From: DASWJQ01 sp036397095
GTDB lineage: Bacteria > Chloroflexota > Anaerolineae > Anaerolineales > E44-bin32
Length of the DNA: 64,000 bases
Reading direction: 5' to 3'
Assembly: GCA_036397095.1 (NCBI GenBank)
Contig: DASWJQ010000118.1
Span: forward strand, 1 to 64,000
The notes under the pieces are model-generated. The model saw nothing but the letters and a program-made list of their open reading frames with translations, had not been told where the DNA came from and did not search any database. Shown piece after piece: positions 42,382 to 50,692 of the stretch. Every line of letters begins with the position of its first letter. Position 1 is the stretch's first letter. A program made the translations under genes and the position numbers.

Positions 42382-43446
42382 ATGAGCATCTACTTGACGC
42401 CCATCACGCACGTACTGCCGCTGACCAAAGTGCGGCGGGTCCGCCGGCTGCCGGTAGCCGGCACGGTCACCGTCCGCGTCAGCGAGCGGGTGCAGGCCCA
42501 GGATGTGGTCGCCGAGGCCGAACTGGCGCCGCGTCACTACTTCCTGGACCTATCCCGCGGCCTGGGCGTGCCGGTGCGCGAAACCAGCAAATATCTGGTT
42601 CGCGCCCGCGGTGATCATGTGGATATTGGCGATGTGATTGCCGGGCCGGTCGGTATCGCCCGGCGCACGGTGCGAGCGCCGGCCGACGGCCGCATTGCCT
42701 CAGTTGCCGATGGCCGGGTGCTGTTCCAGGCTCGCGGCCGGCCCTATGAGCTGCGGGCCGGCTTTCCGGGCCAAATCGTGGCTACCGACGGCTTCCGCTC
42801 GGTGACCCTGGAAACAACTGCCGCCCTGCTGCAAGCTGTCTGGGGCAATGGCCGCCAGGATTTCGGCGTGCTGCGCATGGTCGGCGACGGCCCTGGCAGC
42901 CGCCTCCAGCCAGGCGGCCTGGATATGCAGCTGCGGGGGGCGGTGTTGGTGGCTGGTTATGCCGACAACCCGGCCCCGTTGCACCAGGCGACCGAGCTGT
43001 CGGTACGCGGTTTGATTCTGGGGGGCCTGTCGTCGGCCTTGATTCCGGTAGTCCGCCGCTTGCCCTACCCGGTGCTGGTCATGGAAGGCTTTGGCGAACT
43101 GCCGATCAGCGAGCCGATCTACACACTACTGAAGAACAACGCCGGCCGGGAAGCCGCGCTCGAAGGGCGGCCGAGCGCCGAATATGAGACCGGCCGGCCC
43201 GAAGTCATTATTCCCCTGCCGGCCAACCGCGAGGTTGAACAGCCGGAAGAGGTCACGCCGCTGGAGCCGGGGCTGCGGGTGCGAACCTTGCGCGGTCCGG
43301 AACGAGGCGCAGTCGGCGTCGTGCGCGAGATCCTGGCCAAGGCCGTCGGCTACCCGAGCGGGATCCTGGCTCGTAGTGCCATTATCGATGTCCAGGGGGT
43401 GGGTCCCGTGACCATCCCACTGGCGAATTTGGAAGTCCTGCAGTAA
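42382..43446 (+). CDS. Beta-rich protein with barrel-sandwich and KOW-like segments
   Basis: The 354-aa soluble protein is unassigned. Residues about 85-130 (DVIAGPVGIARRTVRAPADGRIASVADGRVLFQ) look like a barrel-sandwich hybrid, as in lipoyl-like or RnfC-type domains. Residues about 190-250 resemble an alpha/beta layer (LRGAVLVAGYADN...). Residues about 290-354 (LEPGLRVRTLRGPERGAVGVVREI) resemble a KOW/SH3 barrel. It lies 43 bp after the ASKHA gene. These assignments are pattern impressions; function unknown. Confidence 0.8.
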   Translation: MSIYLTPITHVLPLTKVRRVRRLPVAGTVTVRVSERVQAQDVVAEAELAPRHYFLDLSRGLGVPVRETSKYLVRARGDHVDIGDVIAGPVGIARRTVRAPADGRIASVADGRVLFQARGRPYELRAGFPGQIVATDGFRSVTLETTAALLQAVWGNGRQDFGVLRMVGDGPGSRLQPGGLDMQLRGAVLVAGYADNPAPLHQATELSVRGLILGGLSSALIPVVRRLPYPVLVMEGFGELPISEPIYTLLKNNAGREAALEGRPSAEYETGRPEVIIPLPANREVEQPEEVTPLEPGLRVRTLRGPERGAVGVVREILAKAVGYPSGILARSAIIDVQGVGPVTIPLANLEVLQ

Positions 43447-43511
43447 GAAGGGAACCTAGTGACGGTCGGCAGCAAGTAGGCTGACCGGCCAGAGTGTGAG
43501 GAGAAGTGACC

Positions 43512-44066
43512 ATGGCCGAAGATTTCGAGGTGGGGGCTCCCCTACCGGAAGAGTCCTCCAATCGGACCTTCATTATTGCCGCCGGCGCTATTGGAGGTCT
43601 TCTCATCCTCAGCATGATCTGTCTGGGCGTCTACGCCCTGATCATCGCACCGGCCCAGCAGGAATCGCGTATTGCTCAGGCGACTGACATCGTCGCCGAA
43701 AACACGCGGGTGGCGCAATCCCTGACACAGACCGCCCAGGCGTCGCGCGCCTCGGCCACGCCGACCGCCACCGATTCACCGACGCCAACCGAGACTTCGG
43801 TGCCAACCTCCACGCCGACCCAGGTGGTTGTGCTGCCGACCGACACACCGTTCCAAACGCTGTCCACTGTGGCGCCGCTGACTGCGACGGCCGCCGCCCA
43901 GCAGACGCTGGATGCGGCCCAGCAGACCACGCCGACGGCCACGCCGACCGCTTTGCCCGCCACTGGGTTTGCCGATGAAGCCGGGCTGCCGGGCCTGCTG
44001 TTGATGGGCGGTGCGTTGGTGGCTGTGCTGCTGGTCGCCCGGCGCCTGCGCAGCGCGACAAGCTAG
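43512..44066 (+). CDS. Thr/Pro-rich surface protein with LPATG sorting-like C-terminus
   Basis: The 184-aa protein has an N-terminal membrane helix (about 19-46). A low-complexity Thr/Pro/Ala/Gln-rich stalk follows (about 70-147). LPATG lies at residues 148-152, then a hydrophobic segment and a basic tail (RRLRS). This has the layout of an LPxTG sortase substrate. ATG 43512 sits 7 nt after GAGGAGA; GTG 43506 is possible. No sortase gene is in the window. It closes the unknown cluster, 65 bp after the beta-rich gene, and is followed by a strong hairpin. Confidence 0.8.
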   Translation: MAEDFEVGAPLPEESSNRTFIIAAGAIGGLLILSMICLGVYALIIAPAQQESRIAQATDIVAENTRVAQSLTQTAQASRASATPTATDSPTPTETSVPTSTPTQVVVLPTDTPFQTLSTVAPLTATAAAQQTLDAAQQTTPTATPTALPATGFADEAGLPGLLLMGGALVAVLLVARRLRSATS

Positions 44067-44094
44067 CTCCCCCAAAACACACCGATGGTCCTTG

Positions 44095-44122
44095 GGCCGC
44101 GGGGCGAGAACGCCCCGCGGCC
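44095..44122 (+). terminator. Strong hairpin ending the unknown cluster
   Basis: GGCCGCGGGGCG (44095-44106) pairs perfectly with CGCCCCGCGGCC (44111-44122) over loop AGAA. There is no U-run, so it may be a terminator acting with Rho or an mRNA 3' end stabiliser. GATAAT at 44132-44137, just after it, is a candidate -10 box for the next gene. Confidence 0.55.
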
Positions 44123-44188
44123 TGCTTGTGCGATAATTAGCGGCTGGACCACCGTCGCATTGCGCCTTTAAGTAGATCGTAGACCCCG

Positions 44189-45526
44189 ATGACCAGCTTG
44201 CTGAAAGACCTGACAAAGGCCCGTGTGCCCTATGCCTCTGTTGTCGCCGAAATCCTCGGAGATCTCCAAAGTGGTCGCTGCGCTGCCGTCACCGGCCTGA
44301 GCAACACGGGCAAATCGACCCTGATGCGCGCCCTGGCCAGCCAGGCGGTCAGCAAGGGCTACGCCAGCGAGTCGAAGCGGCAGGCGCTGTTTGTCTATGT
44401 GGACTGCAATCGGGCGGTGGCGCTGTCTGCCCAGGCCTTCTACGAAGTCATGCTGCGAGCCATCCTCGAGCAACTGGAGGCCGATCTCGACGATACCCTG
44501 GCGACGGCAGTGCGCGAGCATCACCAGGCGATCACCGAGGCCAACCAGGCCTTCACGGCCTCGCTGTCGTTCAATTTGGCACTAACCGAACTGTGTGAGG
44601 AGTTGGGCAAAGACCTGGTTCTGTTGGTAGATGAGTTCGATGAGATTTACGCAGAACTCGAAGAACGGGCGTTGGTCAACATGCGGGCCTTGTGGGATCG
44701 CTTTGGGGACCGCCTGCGCTACGTGATCGCCACCGTGCGCAGTCTGACCGAACTGCGGGGCCGCATGGTCGAAGGCGAATTCGCCGAGATGTTCTCGCGC
44801 TCCAGCTACCGCATGCCGGCGTTGGATGAAGGGCAAGCACTACTGCTGGTTCAATCATTGGATATCGGGGAGCTGACCGAGGAGCAAAGCCGGACCTGCT
44901 TCCAGTTGGCCGGAGGCCATCCGGGCTTGCTGGCGGCGACGGCCCAGGCGCTGTTGGGTCTGAGCGAAGACGCCGATGATCTCCTGCCGCGTGTAATGCA
45001 GGCCCCCCAGCCAGGGGCCGAATGCATGAAGATTTGGACGCAACTGACCGAGGACGAACAGGCTCACCTGGGCAGCCTGGTGTTGCGGCCCGAAGCCAGT
45101 CTTCCCCGGCCGCATCTGCTGCGGCTGGAAACGCTCGGGCTGTTGGCGGACGGCAAGGTCTTTTCGCCGATCTTTGAACGCTTTGTCATGCGCCGGCTGC
45201 GCTCGCCGGAGGTCAAGGATGTCGGCATCTATGTCGACCATGACTCCGGCGACGTGTGGGTCGACGGGGTGCGCATCCCGGTGCTGACCGACCTTGAATT
45301 CCGGCTGATTCAGCTGCTGGACGAGCGGCGCGACAAGCTGACGGACAAATATGCGATCGTTACCGGGGTCTGGGGAGAGGAGTACCTGGGCGAGGTCGAC
45401 GACGCTCGGGTCGAGAAGCTAGTTAGCCGCCTGCGCAGCAAGATCGAGTCCGATCCGGCCGAGCCGCGCTATCTGATTACCCGCCGCGGCCGCGGCTACA
45501 AACTGCTGACCCGCCCGGCGGCCTAG
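44189..45526 (+). CDS. P-loop ATPase fused to an OmpR-type winged-helix domain
   Basis: The 445-aa protein has Walker A TGLSNTGKST at residues 35-44 and a Walker B LVLLVDEFDEI near 148. A sensor-like IATVRSLTELRGRM and a helical AAA/STAND-type lid follow. Residues about 345-440 are a transcriptional-regulator C-terminal winged helix (LTDLEFRLIQLLDERRDKL...VSRLRSKIESDP...RGRGYKL), as in OmpR/PhoB. There is no receiver domain. It may be a signal-dependent NTPase regulator, perhaps of the adjacent cluster (inference). Its stop overlaps that of the convergent phosphoglucomutase gene in a shared CTAG. Confidence 0.85.
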   Translation: MTSLLKDLTKARVPYASVVAEILGDLQSGRCAAVTGLSNTGKSTLMRALASQAVSKGYASESKRQALFVYVDCNRAVALSAQAFYEVMLRAILEQLEADLDDTLATAVREHHQAITEANQAFTASLSFNLALTELCEELGKDLVLLVDEFDEIYAELEERALVNMRALWDRFGDRLRYVIATVRSLTELRGRMVEGEFAEMFSRSSYRMPALDEGQALLLVQSLDIGELTEEQSRTCFQLAGGHPGLLAATAQALLGLSEDADDLLPRVMQAPQPGAECMKIWTQLTEDEQAHLGSLVLRPEASLPRPHLLRLETLGLLADGKVFSPIFERFVMRRLRSPEVKDVGIYVDHDSGDVWVDGVRIPVLTDLEFRLIQLLDERRDKLTDKYAIVTGVWGEEYLGEVDDARVEKLVSRLRSKIESDPAEPRYLITRRGRGYKLLTRPAA

Positions 45527-46977
45527 ATCGAGGCCGCGCTGCGGCCGTGGTTGAGCAGCTCTTCGACCATTTCCGGCCGGGTGGCTTCGGCATAAATCCT
45601 TAGCACCGGCTCGGTCCCCGATGGACGAATCAAGAGCCACGAGTCATCCGCCAATAGGTACTTGATCCCATCGACCGTTTCGACGCGTTCGACGCGCGTG
45701 CCGTCGATGGTGGCCGGCGCCGACTTGCGCAACCGGTCGACCATTTCCGCCTTAGCCACCGGATGCGACAACCGCTGGTCGAGCCGGGCGTAGTGCGACG
45801 GACCGGCCTGTTCGAGCAGTTCGCTGATTAACTGGTCGAGTGGCTTGCCGCTGGCTGCCACGATTTCGACCAGGAGCAGCCCCATCAACACGCCGTCGCC
45901 CTCGGGGATGTGCCCCTTGAAGGAAATGCCGCCGGATTCCTCGCCGCCGAGCAGCACATCATCCCGCAGCATCCAGTCGGCGATGTGGTTGAAGCCCACC
46001 GGTGTTTCGATGACTTCCAGACCGTAGCCGGCAGCCAGCCGGTCGATCATGCGGGTCGTGGACACCGTCTTGACAACCTTGCCCTGCAAGCCGCGTTGCT
46101 CGACCAGGTACTTGAGGGCCAGGCTCATGATGCGGTGCGGATCGACGAACTGGCCGCGGCCGTCCATCGCAGCGATCCGGTCGGCATCGCCGTCGGTGGC
46201 AAGCCCCAGCTGGCCGTGGCCGGCGGCGATGGCGCCGGCCAATGCACCCAGGTAGCGCTCGATCGGCTCGGGGTGAATGCCGCCAAAGCCCGGGTTCATC
46301 TCGCCGCGTATTTCGAAAACCTCACAGCCGGTGCCCTGCAATATGCCGCGTATCTGGCCCCGGCCGGAGCCGTACATCGGGTCAACCACCACGTGCTGCG
46401 GGTTCTCGGCGATGGCGTCGAAGTCAATCAACGTGCGCAGATGCTGGTAGTACGCGGGGGTCGGGTTGAATCGCTCAATTAGGCCGGCTTCGCGCGCCCG
46501 GTCGTAGTCCATCAAATTGGGCCCGCGCGCCCGGGATTCGTTGTCCACCAGATAGACCTCGACACGCCGGCATTGTTCGCTGACGGCGGCACCGCCGTAG
46601 GCTGCCTTGAGCTTGAGCCCGTTGTAGCGCGGTGCGTTGTGTGAGGCGGTAATCATCACCCCGCCGACGGCGCCCAATTGGCGCACGGCAAACGAGATGG
46701 CGGGGGTCGGTGAGTCGGCGGTGGCCAAATGGACATGGAAGCCGTTGGCGGCCAGCACGCGGGCGGCTTCGACGGCGAACCGATCGGAAAGGAAGCGGGT
46801 GTCAAAGCCAACCACCATCCGCGTTAGGTCGACATCGGGCGGACGGTGGCCGTTGGCCAACCACGCCCCCGAAGCCACGGCATCGGCGATGGCTTGGGCG
46901 ACAAGACGCAGATTGTGGAAGGTGAAGGTGTCGGAGATCACGCCCCGCCAACCGTCGGTGCCAAAGTGAATGGTCAT
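45523..46977 (-). CDS. Phosphoglucomutase/phosphomannomutase family protein
   Basis: The 484-aa alpha-D-phosphohexomutase interconverts sugar 1- and 6-phosphates. The active-site serine is in TASHNA at residues 111-116 (Ser113); most members have TASHNP. The metal-binding loop ATDGDADRIA lies near residue 260, the sugar loop GGEESGG near 350, and the phosphate-binding RPSGTEP near the end. ATG 46977 (MTIHFGTDGWRG) follows GAGAGG; the longer frame is unrelated. It may connect to galK (Leloir pathway) and zwf in this window. Confidence 0.93.
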   Translation of the reverse strand: MTIHFGTDGWRGVISDTFTFHNLRLVAQAIADAVASGAWLANGHRPPDVDLTRMVVGFDTRFLSDRFAVEAARVLAANGFHVHLATADSPTPAISFAVRQLGAVGGVMITASHNAPRYNGLKLKAAYGGAAVSEQCRRVEVYLVDNESRARGPNLMDYDRAREAGLIERFNPTPAYYQHLRTLIDFDAIAENPQHVVVDPMYGSGRGQIRGILQGTGCEVFEIRGEMNPGFGGIHPEPIERYLGALAGAIAAGHGQLGLATDGDADRIAAMDGRGQFVDPHRIMSLALKYLVEQRGLQGKVVKTVSTTRMIDRLAAGYGLEVIETPVGFNHIADWMLRDDVLLGGEESGGISFKGHIPEGDGVLMGLLLVEIVAASGKPLDQLISELLEQAGPSHYARLDQRLSHPVAKAEMVDRLRKSAPATIDGTRVERVETVDGIKYLLADDSWLLIRPSGTEPVLRIYAEATRPEMVEELLNHGRSAASI

Positions 46978-47107
46978 GGAGCCTCTCGTTGGTTGCCGCT
47001 GGCCGGCCAGCCGACAAGGACAGGCAGTAGGCAGTCGCTGGCCGGGATGCGGCGCAGTGTGTCGTTGGGCGCCGCCATGGCGGCGGATAATTCCGGGCGC
47101 GGCGGGT

Positions 47108-48388
47108 TCATTGCGTGGATAAGGATTGGGCGGCGTCGAATGCGGCCGCATCGGCCGAGGCGCCGGCGGTGAGCACGGCTTGGACGGCCTGCTGCAGCGG
47201 TGGGCCGAAGATGGCAAGCAGCTCCTCGCTCGGCCGCGCCAGGCTGGCTTCCGCCAAATCGGCCACGGCGCTGGCATCCTCGGGGGTGGTCCAAGCTTGC
47301 AGGGCGGCCGCGGTCGGCGGCATCAGACCCAGGGCCTGTGTCCAGGGTCCGAGGAAGGCAGGGTCGCCCAGCCAGCGGACCAGTTCGGCGGCGGCCGCCT
47401 GGCGCACCGGGTCAACGGCCACCAGCGCCCACGACCAGGTGCTGGTCAGTGCCACTCCGTCGCCCATGCGGGTTGGCAGGGGCGCAGCGGCCAGGAACTG
47501 GGCTCGCGGCGGACGCAAGAAGCTGTGCAGCATGGCGGTCGCCGAATCGGCCCGGCCTTCGAACAGGGTCTGCCATGTCTGATCGGCGCTGGTCATCGAC
47601 GAAACCGAGGTGGGCAGCACGCCGGCGACGCGGGCCGACACGTAGAAGGCCAACACGGCGGACAGCACTTCGGGGTCGAGCGATGGGCGGCCGGAAGGCC
47701 CGGCCAGGCTGCCCCCCAGGGATTGATACAGCGCCAGGGTGAAGACTGCTTGCGGATCGCCGGCAGGAAACAGGAAGGAACGGTCGGATTCTATCAGCGC
47801 CGACCAGCTCACCGGCCGGTTCTCATACGCGCTCGCCCGGTAGCAGAAGAAGAGCGCATCACTGGCAAAGGGGGCGCCATACAGCACGTCGTCGATGTAA
47901 GCGGCGTCGGCGGCAACCGGATACCAAATGTCCTCATCCGGTGCCGGCAGGATGTCCGTCTGGGGTGCAATCAGGCCCTTGAGGGCGGCGGTGTGCAGCC
48001 CGGCTGGATCGAGGGCGATGATGTCGGGCAAGGTCGAGGGGGCGGCGGCCGTTGCCACCCGGAGCGATTCAAGCAGGCCGGCCGGACCAAGCTCGGCCTT
48101 GACCCGAACGTCAATTGGTAGTTCCGGATACTGCTGGCTAAAAGCCTCGAGGCGCTCGGCCAACAAGTCGCCGGCGGCTGTCCCGCTGGCCGGATCGAGG
48201 AATGGTGGCAGCCACAGCCGCAGCGGGCCGCTGGAGGCCGTCGAGCGCAAATCGGCGGTAGCCGTCGCCGGCACTATCGCCGTCGTTGGTTCGGCGGGAA
48301 GCGGAGAAGGTGTTGGTTCCAGCAGGGGAGCGCAGCCGGCCAGGATAAGCAAGGCCAGCAGGCCGATGGTGCGCAAGTAGGGGCGCAT
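47108..48388 (-). CDS. Extracellular solute-binding lipoprotein (sugar-type ABC)
   Basis: The 426-aa precursor has lipobox LAGC (Cys near residue 19) and a Pro/Thr/Ala linker. The mature part resembles family 1 binding proteins for sugars: LRLWLPPFLDPASG, then LPDIIALDPAGLHTAALKGLIAP, WYPVAADAAYIDDVLYGAPFASDALFFCYR and MGDGVALTSTWSWALVAVD. No permease or ATPase genes are adjacent, so it is an orphan component or a degraded locus. ATG 48388 lies 9 nt after a TATAAT on the minus strand, suggesting a leaderless transcript. The phosphomutase gene follows after 130 bp. Confidence 0.85.
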   Translation of the reverse strand: MRPYLRTIGLLALLILAGCAPLLEPTPSPLPAEPTTAIVPATATADLRSTASSGPLRLWLPPFLDPASGTAAGDLLAERLEAFSQQYPELPIDVRVKAELGPAGLLESLRVATAAAPSTLPDIIALDPAGLHTAALKGLIAPQTDILPAPDEDIWYPVAADAAYIDDVLYGAPFASDALFFCYRASAYENRPVSWSALIESDRSFLFPAGDPQAVFTLALYQSLGGSLAGPSGRPSLDPEVLSAVLAFYVSARVAGVLPTSVSSMTSADQTWQTLFEGRADSATAMLHSFLRPPRAQFLAAAPLPTRMGDGVALTSTWSWALVAVDPVRQAAAAELVRWLGDPAFLGPWTQALGLMPPTAAALQAWTTPEDASAVADLAEASLARPSEELLAIFGPPLQQAVQAVLTAGASADAAAFDAAQSLSTQ

Positions 48389-48447
48389 AACGCCGGGATT
48401 ATAGCACCCAGGGGCGGCCAGGCCGGCTATGCTAAAATGCGCCTGCC
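48389..48447. promoter_or_regulatory. Divergent pair of leaderless-type promoters
   Basis: A minus-strand TATAAT (48403-48398) ends 9 nt before the binding-protein ATG. A plus-strand TAAAAT (48433-48438) ends 9 nt before the uvrC ATG. The 59-bp gap leaves no room for normal untranslated leaders, and neither ATG has an SD sequence. Confidence 0.6.
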
Positions 48448-50310
48448 ATGCCCGCCGTACCCCGCAACCCACCCAAGTTGGAGGGGCTCCCGCCCAAACC
48501 CGGCTGCTACTTAATGAAGGACGAGCAGGGCCGGGTGCTTTACGTTGGCAAGGCGGTCAACCTGCGCAGTCGGGTCCGATCCTATTTCCAGCCATCGGCT
48601 CAACTAACCATTAAGACCGGCGAGCTGGTGGCCCGCGTGACCGATGTCGAGTGGATCGTGGTCGGCTCAGAGCTCGAGGCGCTGATCCTCGAGATGAACC
48701 TGATCAAGCGCCACCGGCCCAAGTACAACGTCCGGCTCAAGGACGACAAGCGCTACCCGTACATCCGGGTGCATTGGGCGGATGCGTTCCCGACGGTAAC
48801 CGTCACCCGCCGCTTGAAGGATGACGGCTCGCGCTACTTCGGCCCCTATACCAGTGTGTGGGCCGTGCACCAGACGCTGGATGTGCTGCGCCGCATCTTC
48901 CCGTATCTGACCTGTGACCGGGTGATCACCGGCGAGGACAAGCGGGCATGCTTATACTTCGACATCAAGCTGTGCCAGGGCCCCTGCATTGGAGCGGTTG
49001 ACCAGCCGACCTACCGGGCGATGATCGCCGATCTATGTCGTTTCCTCGAGGGGCAGACCGACGAAGTGGTGGCCCGGCTCGAGGTCGCGATGCAGCAGGC
49101 GTCAGCCAAGCTGCACTTCGAACGGGCGGCCGCCCTGCGCGACCAGCTCAGTGCCATCGAGAAAGTGGTCGAAGGCCAGAAGGTCGTCTCGCAGCAAAGG
49201 ATCGATTCGGATGTCATCGCCTTCGCTCGCGAGAAGGGCGACGCCTGCGTCCAGGTCTTTTTCATTCGAGCCGGCAAAATGATCGGTCGTGAATACTTCA
49301 TCCTGGAAGGCACCGAAGACGCCGAGGCGGCCGAAATCGTCGGCTCGTTCGTCAAGCAGTTTTACGAAAAGTCGGCGCAGGTGCCGGCACGCGTCATGCT
49401 GCCCATCGAGGTCGAGGAATCCAAAATCATCGAAGCGTGGCTCAGCAAGCGGCGCCAGGGGCAGGCCAAAGTCAAACTGCAGGTGCCCCGGCGTGGGCGC
49501 AATCGTGCATTGGTGGAGCTGGCGGCCGAGAACGCCGCCGATACGTTGGCCATGCTGCGCGCCCAGTGGGAGCAAGACCGCAGCAAGCATGTGGCTGCGC
49601 TGAGCGAACTACAGCAGGCGTTGGGGCTGGCCGAGCCGCCCAATCGCATCGAATGCTATGACATCTCCAACCTGCAGGGGACGGCGGCAGCTGGGTCGAT
49701 GGTCGTGTTCGAGCAAGGGGTGCCGGTGAAACGGCTGTACCGCAAGTTCACCATTAAGACCGTCGAAGGGCAGGACGATTTCGCAAGTATGGAAGAGGTG
49801 CTGCGGCGCCGCTTCCGACGCTGGCAAATTGCTCAGGAAGAGAAAGCCAAGCCCGGTGGCAAACTGGACCAGGCGTTTGGATTGCTGCCCGATCTGGTGA
49901 TCGTGGATGGCGGCAAGGGCCAACTGGGCCGGGCGGTGAGCGTGCTGGCCGACCACGAGTTGATCGAGCGCGTCCCCGTCGCCGGCCTGGCCAAAGGCCA
50001 CGAAGAGCTGTACCTTCCCGACCGGCCAGATTCCGTGGTCTTGCCGCGACGCTCGGAGGGCCTGTTCTTGCTGCAGCGATTGCGCGATGAGGCCCACCGC
50101 TTCGCCGTCGGCCAACATCGGGTCCAGCGCCGGGTATCAACACTGACCTCACAGTTGGATTCGGTGCCAGGCATCGGCCCAGCCCGACGCAAGGCGCTGC
50201 TGACAACCTTCGGCGACATCGACGGATTGAGGCGGGCGGACGTGACCGACCTGACGGCCGTGCCCGGCATCAGCCAGGAATTGGCCGAACGCGTGAAGGC
50301 TGCCCTATAG
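48448..50310 (+). CDS. uvrC: Excinuclease ABC subunit C
   Basis: The 620-aa nuclease makes both incisions in nucleotide excision repair. The N-terminal GIY-YIG domain (about 15-95) has [27 protein letters not shown] Cys-containing [13 protein letters not shown] follows at about 170, then a UVR motif (about 200-240). The C-terminal RNase H-like endonuclease has [11 protein letters not shown] and [12 protein letters not shown] helix-hairpin-helix at the end ([17 protein letters not shown]) completes it. The protein is full length. A receiver-domain gene follows after 10 bp. Confidence 0.96.
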   Translation: MPAVPRNPPKLEGLPPKPGCYLMKDEQGRVLYVGKAVNLRSRVRSYFQPSAQLTIKTGELVARVTDVEWIVVGSELEALILEMNLIKRHRPKYNVRLKDDKRYPYIRVHWADAFPTVTVTRRLKDDGSRYFGPYTSVWAVHQTLDVLRRIFPYLTCDRVITGEDKRACLYFDIKLCQGPCIGAVDQPTYRAMIADLCRFLEGQTDEVVARLEVAMQQASAKLHFERAAALRDQLSAIEKVVEGQKVVSQQRIDSDVIAFAREKGDACVQVFFIRAGKMIGREYFILEGTEDAEAAEIVGSFVKQFYEKSAQVPARVMLPIEVEESKIIEAWLSKRRQGQAKVKLQVPRRGRNRALVELAAENAADTLAMLRAQWEQDRSKHVAALSELQQALGLAEPPNRIECYDISNLQGTAAAGSMVVFEQGVPVKRLYRKFTIKTVEGQDDFASMEEVLRRRFRRWQIAQEEKAKPGGKLDQAFGLLPDLVIVDGGKGQLGRAVSVLADHELIERVPVAGLAKGHEELYLPDRPDSVVLPRRSEGLFLLQRLRDEAHRFAVGQHRVQRRVSTLTSQLDSVPGIGPARRKALLTTFGDIDGLRRADVTDLTAVPGISQELAERVKAAL

Positions 50311-50320
50311 AGGAGATGGC

Positions 50321-50692
50321 ATGAGGACGGTCTGGATCGTAGACGACGACGATGAGATGAGCCATGCCGTGACCTTGATGCTCAAGCTGCTCGAGTGGCA
50401 GGTGAGGACCTTTCACGACGCCCGGTCGGCCTCGAAGCTGCTGTTGGCCGGCGAACGACCGGACGTGCTGTTGCTCGATATCAACATGCCCGAAGTCAGT
50501 GGGATCGACATGCTTGAGTTCGTTCGCCGTCGCAACGAGCTCAACGACTTGCCGGTGATTATGCTGTCTTCGGAAACCACCGACCTGCAAGTCGACGAGG
50601 CGATGGATCTGGGGGCCAGTGCGTACATCTTCAAGCCGGTGATGATCGACGAGCTGGAGGCGGCCCTGCAGAAAGTGGCCAGGCCGGCCTAG
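50321..50692 (+). CDS. Stand-alone receiver-domain response regulator
   Basis: The 123-aa protein is a CheY-like receiver only: acidic cluster DDDDE at residues 8-12, phospho-acceptor Asp near 52 in VLLLDINMP, conserved Ser/Thr in MLSSE and Lys in FKPV. There is no output domain, so it acts through protein contacts or a phosphorelay. A good SD (GAGGAGATGGC) precedes the ATG. It is co-transcribed with uvrC; its kinase is not evident. Its stop shares CTAG with convergent galK. Confidence 0.92.
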   Translation: MRTVWIVDDDDEMSHAVTLMLKLLEWQVRTFHDARSASKLLLAGERPDVLLLDINMPEVSGIDMLEFVRRRNELNDLPVIMLSSETTDLQVDEAMDLGASAYIFKPVMIDELEAALQKVARPA

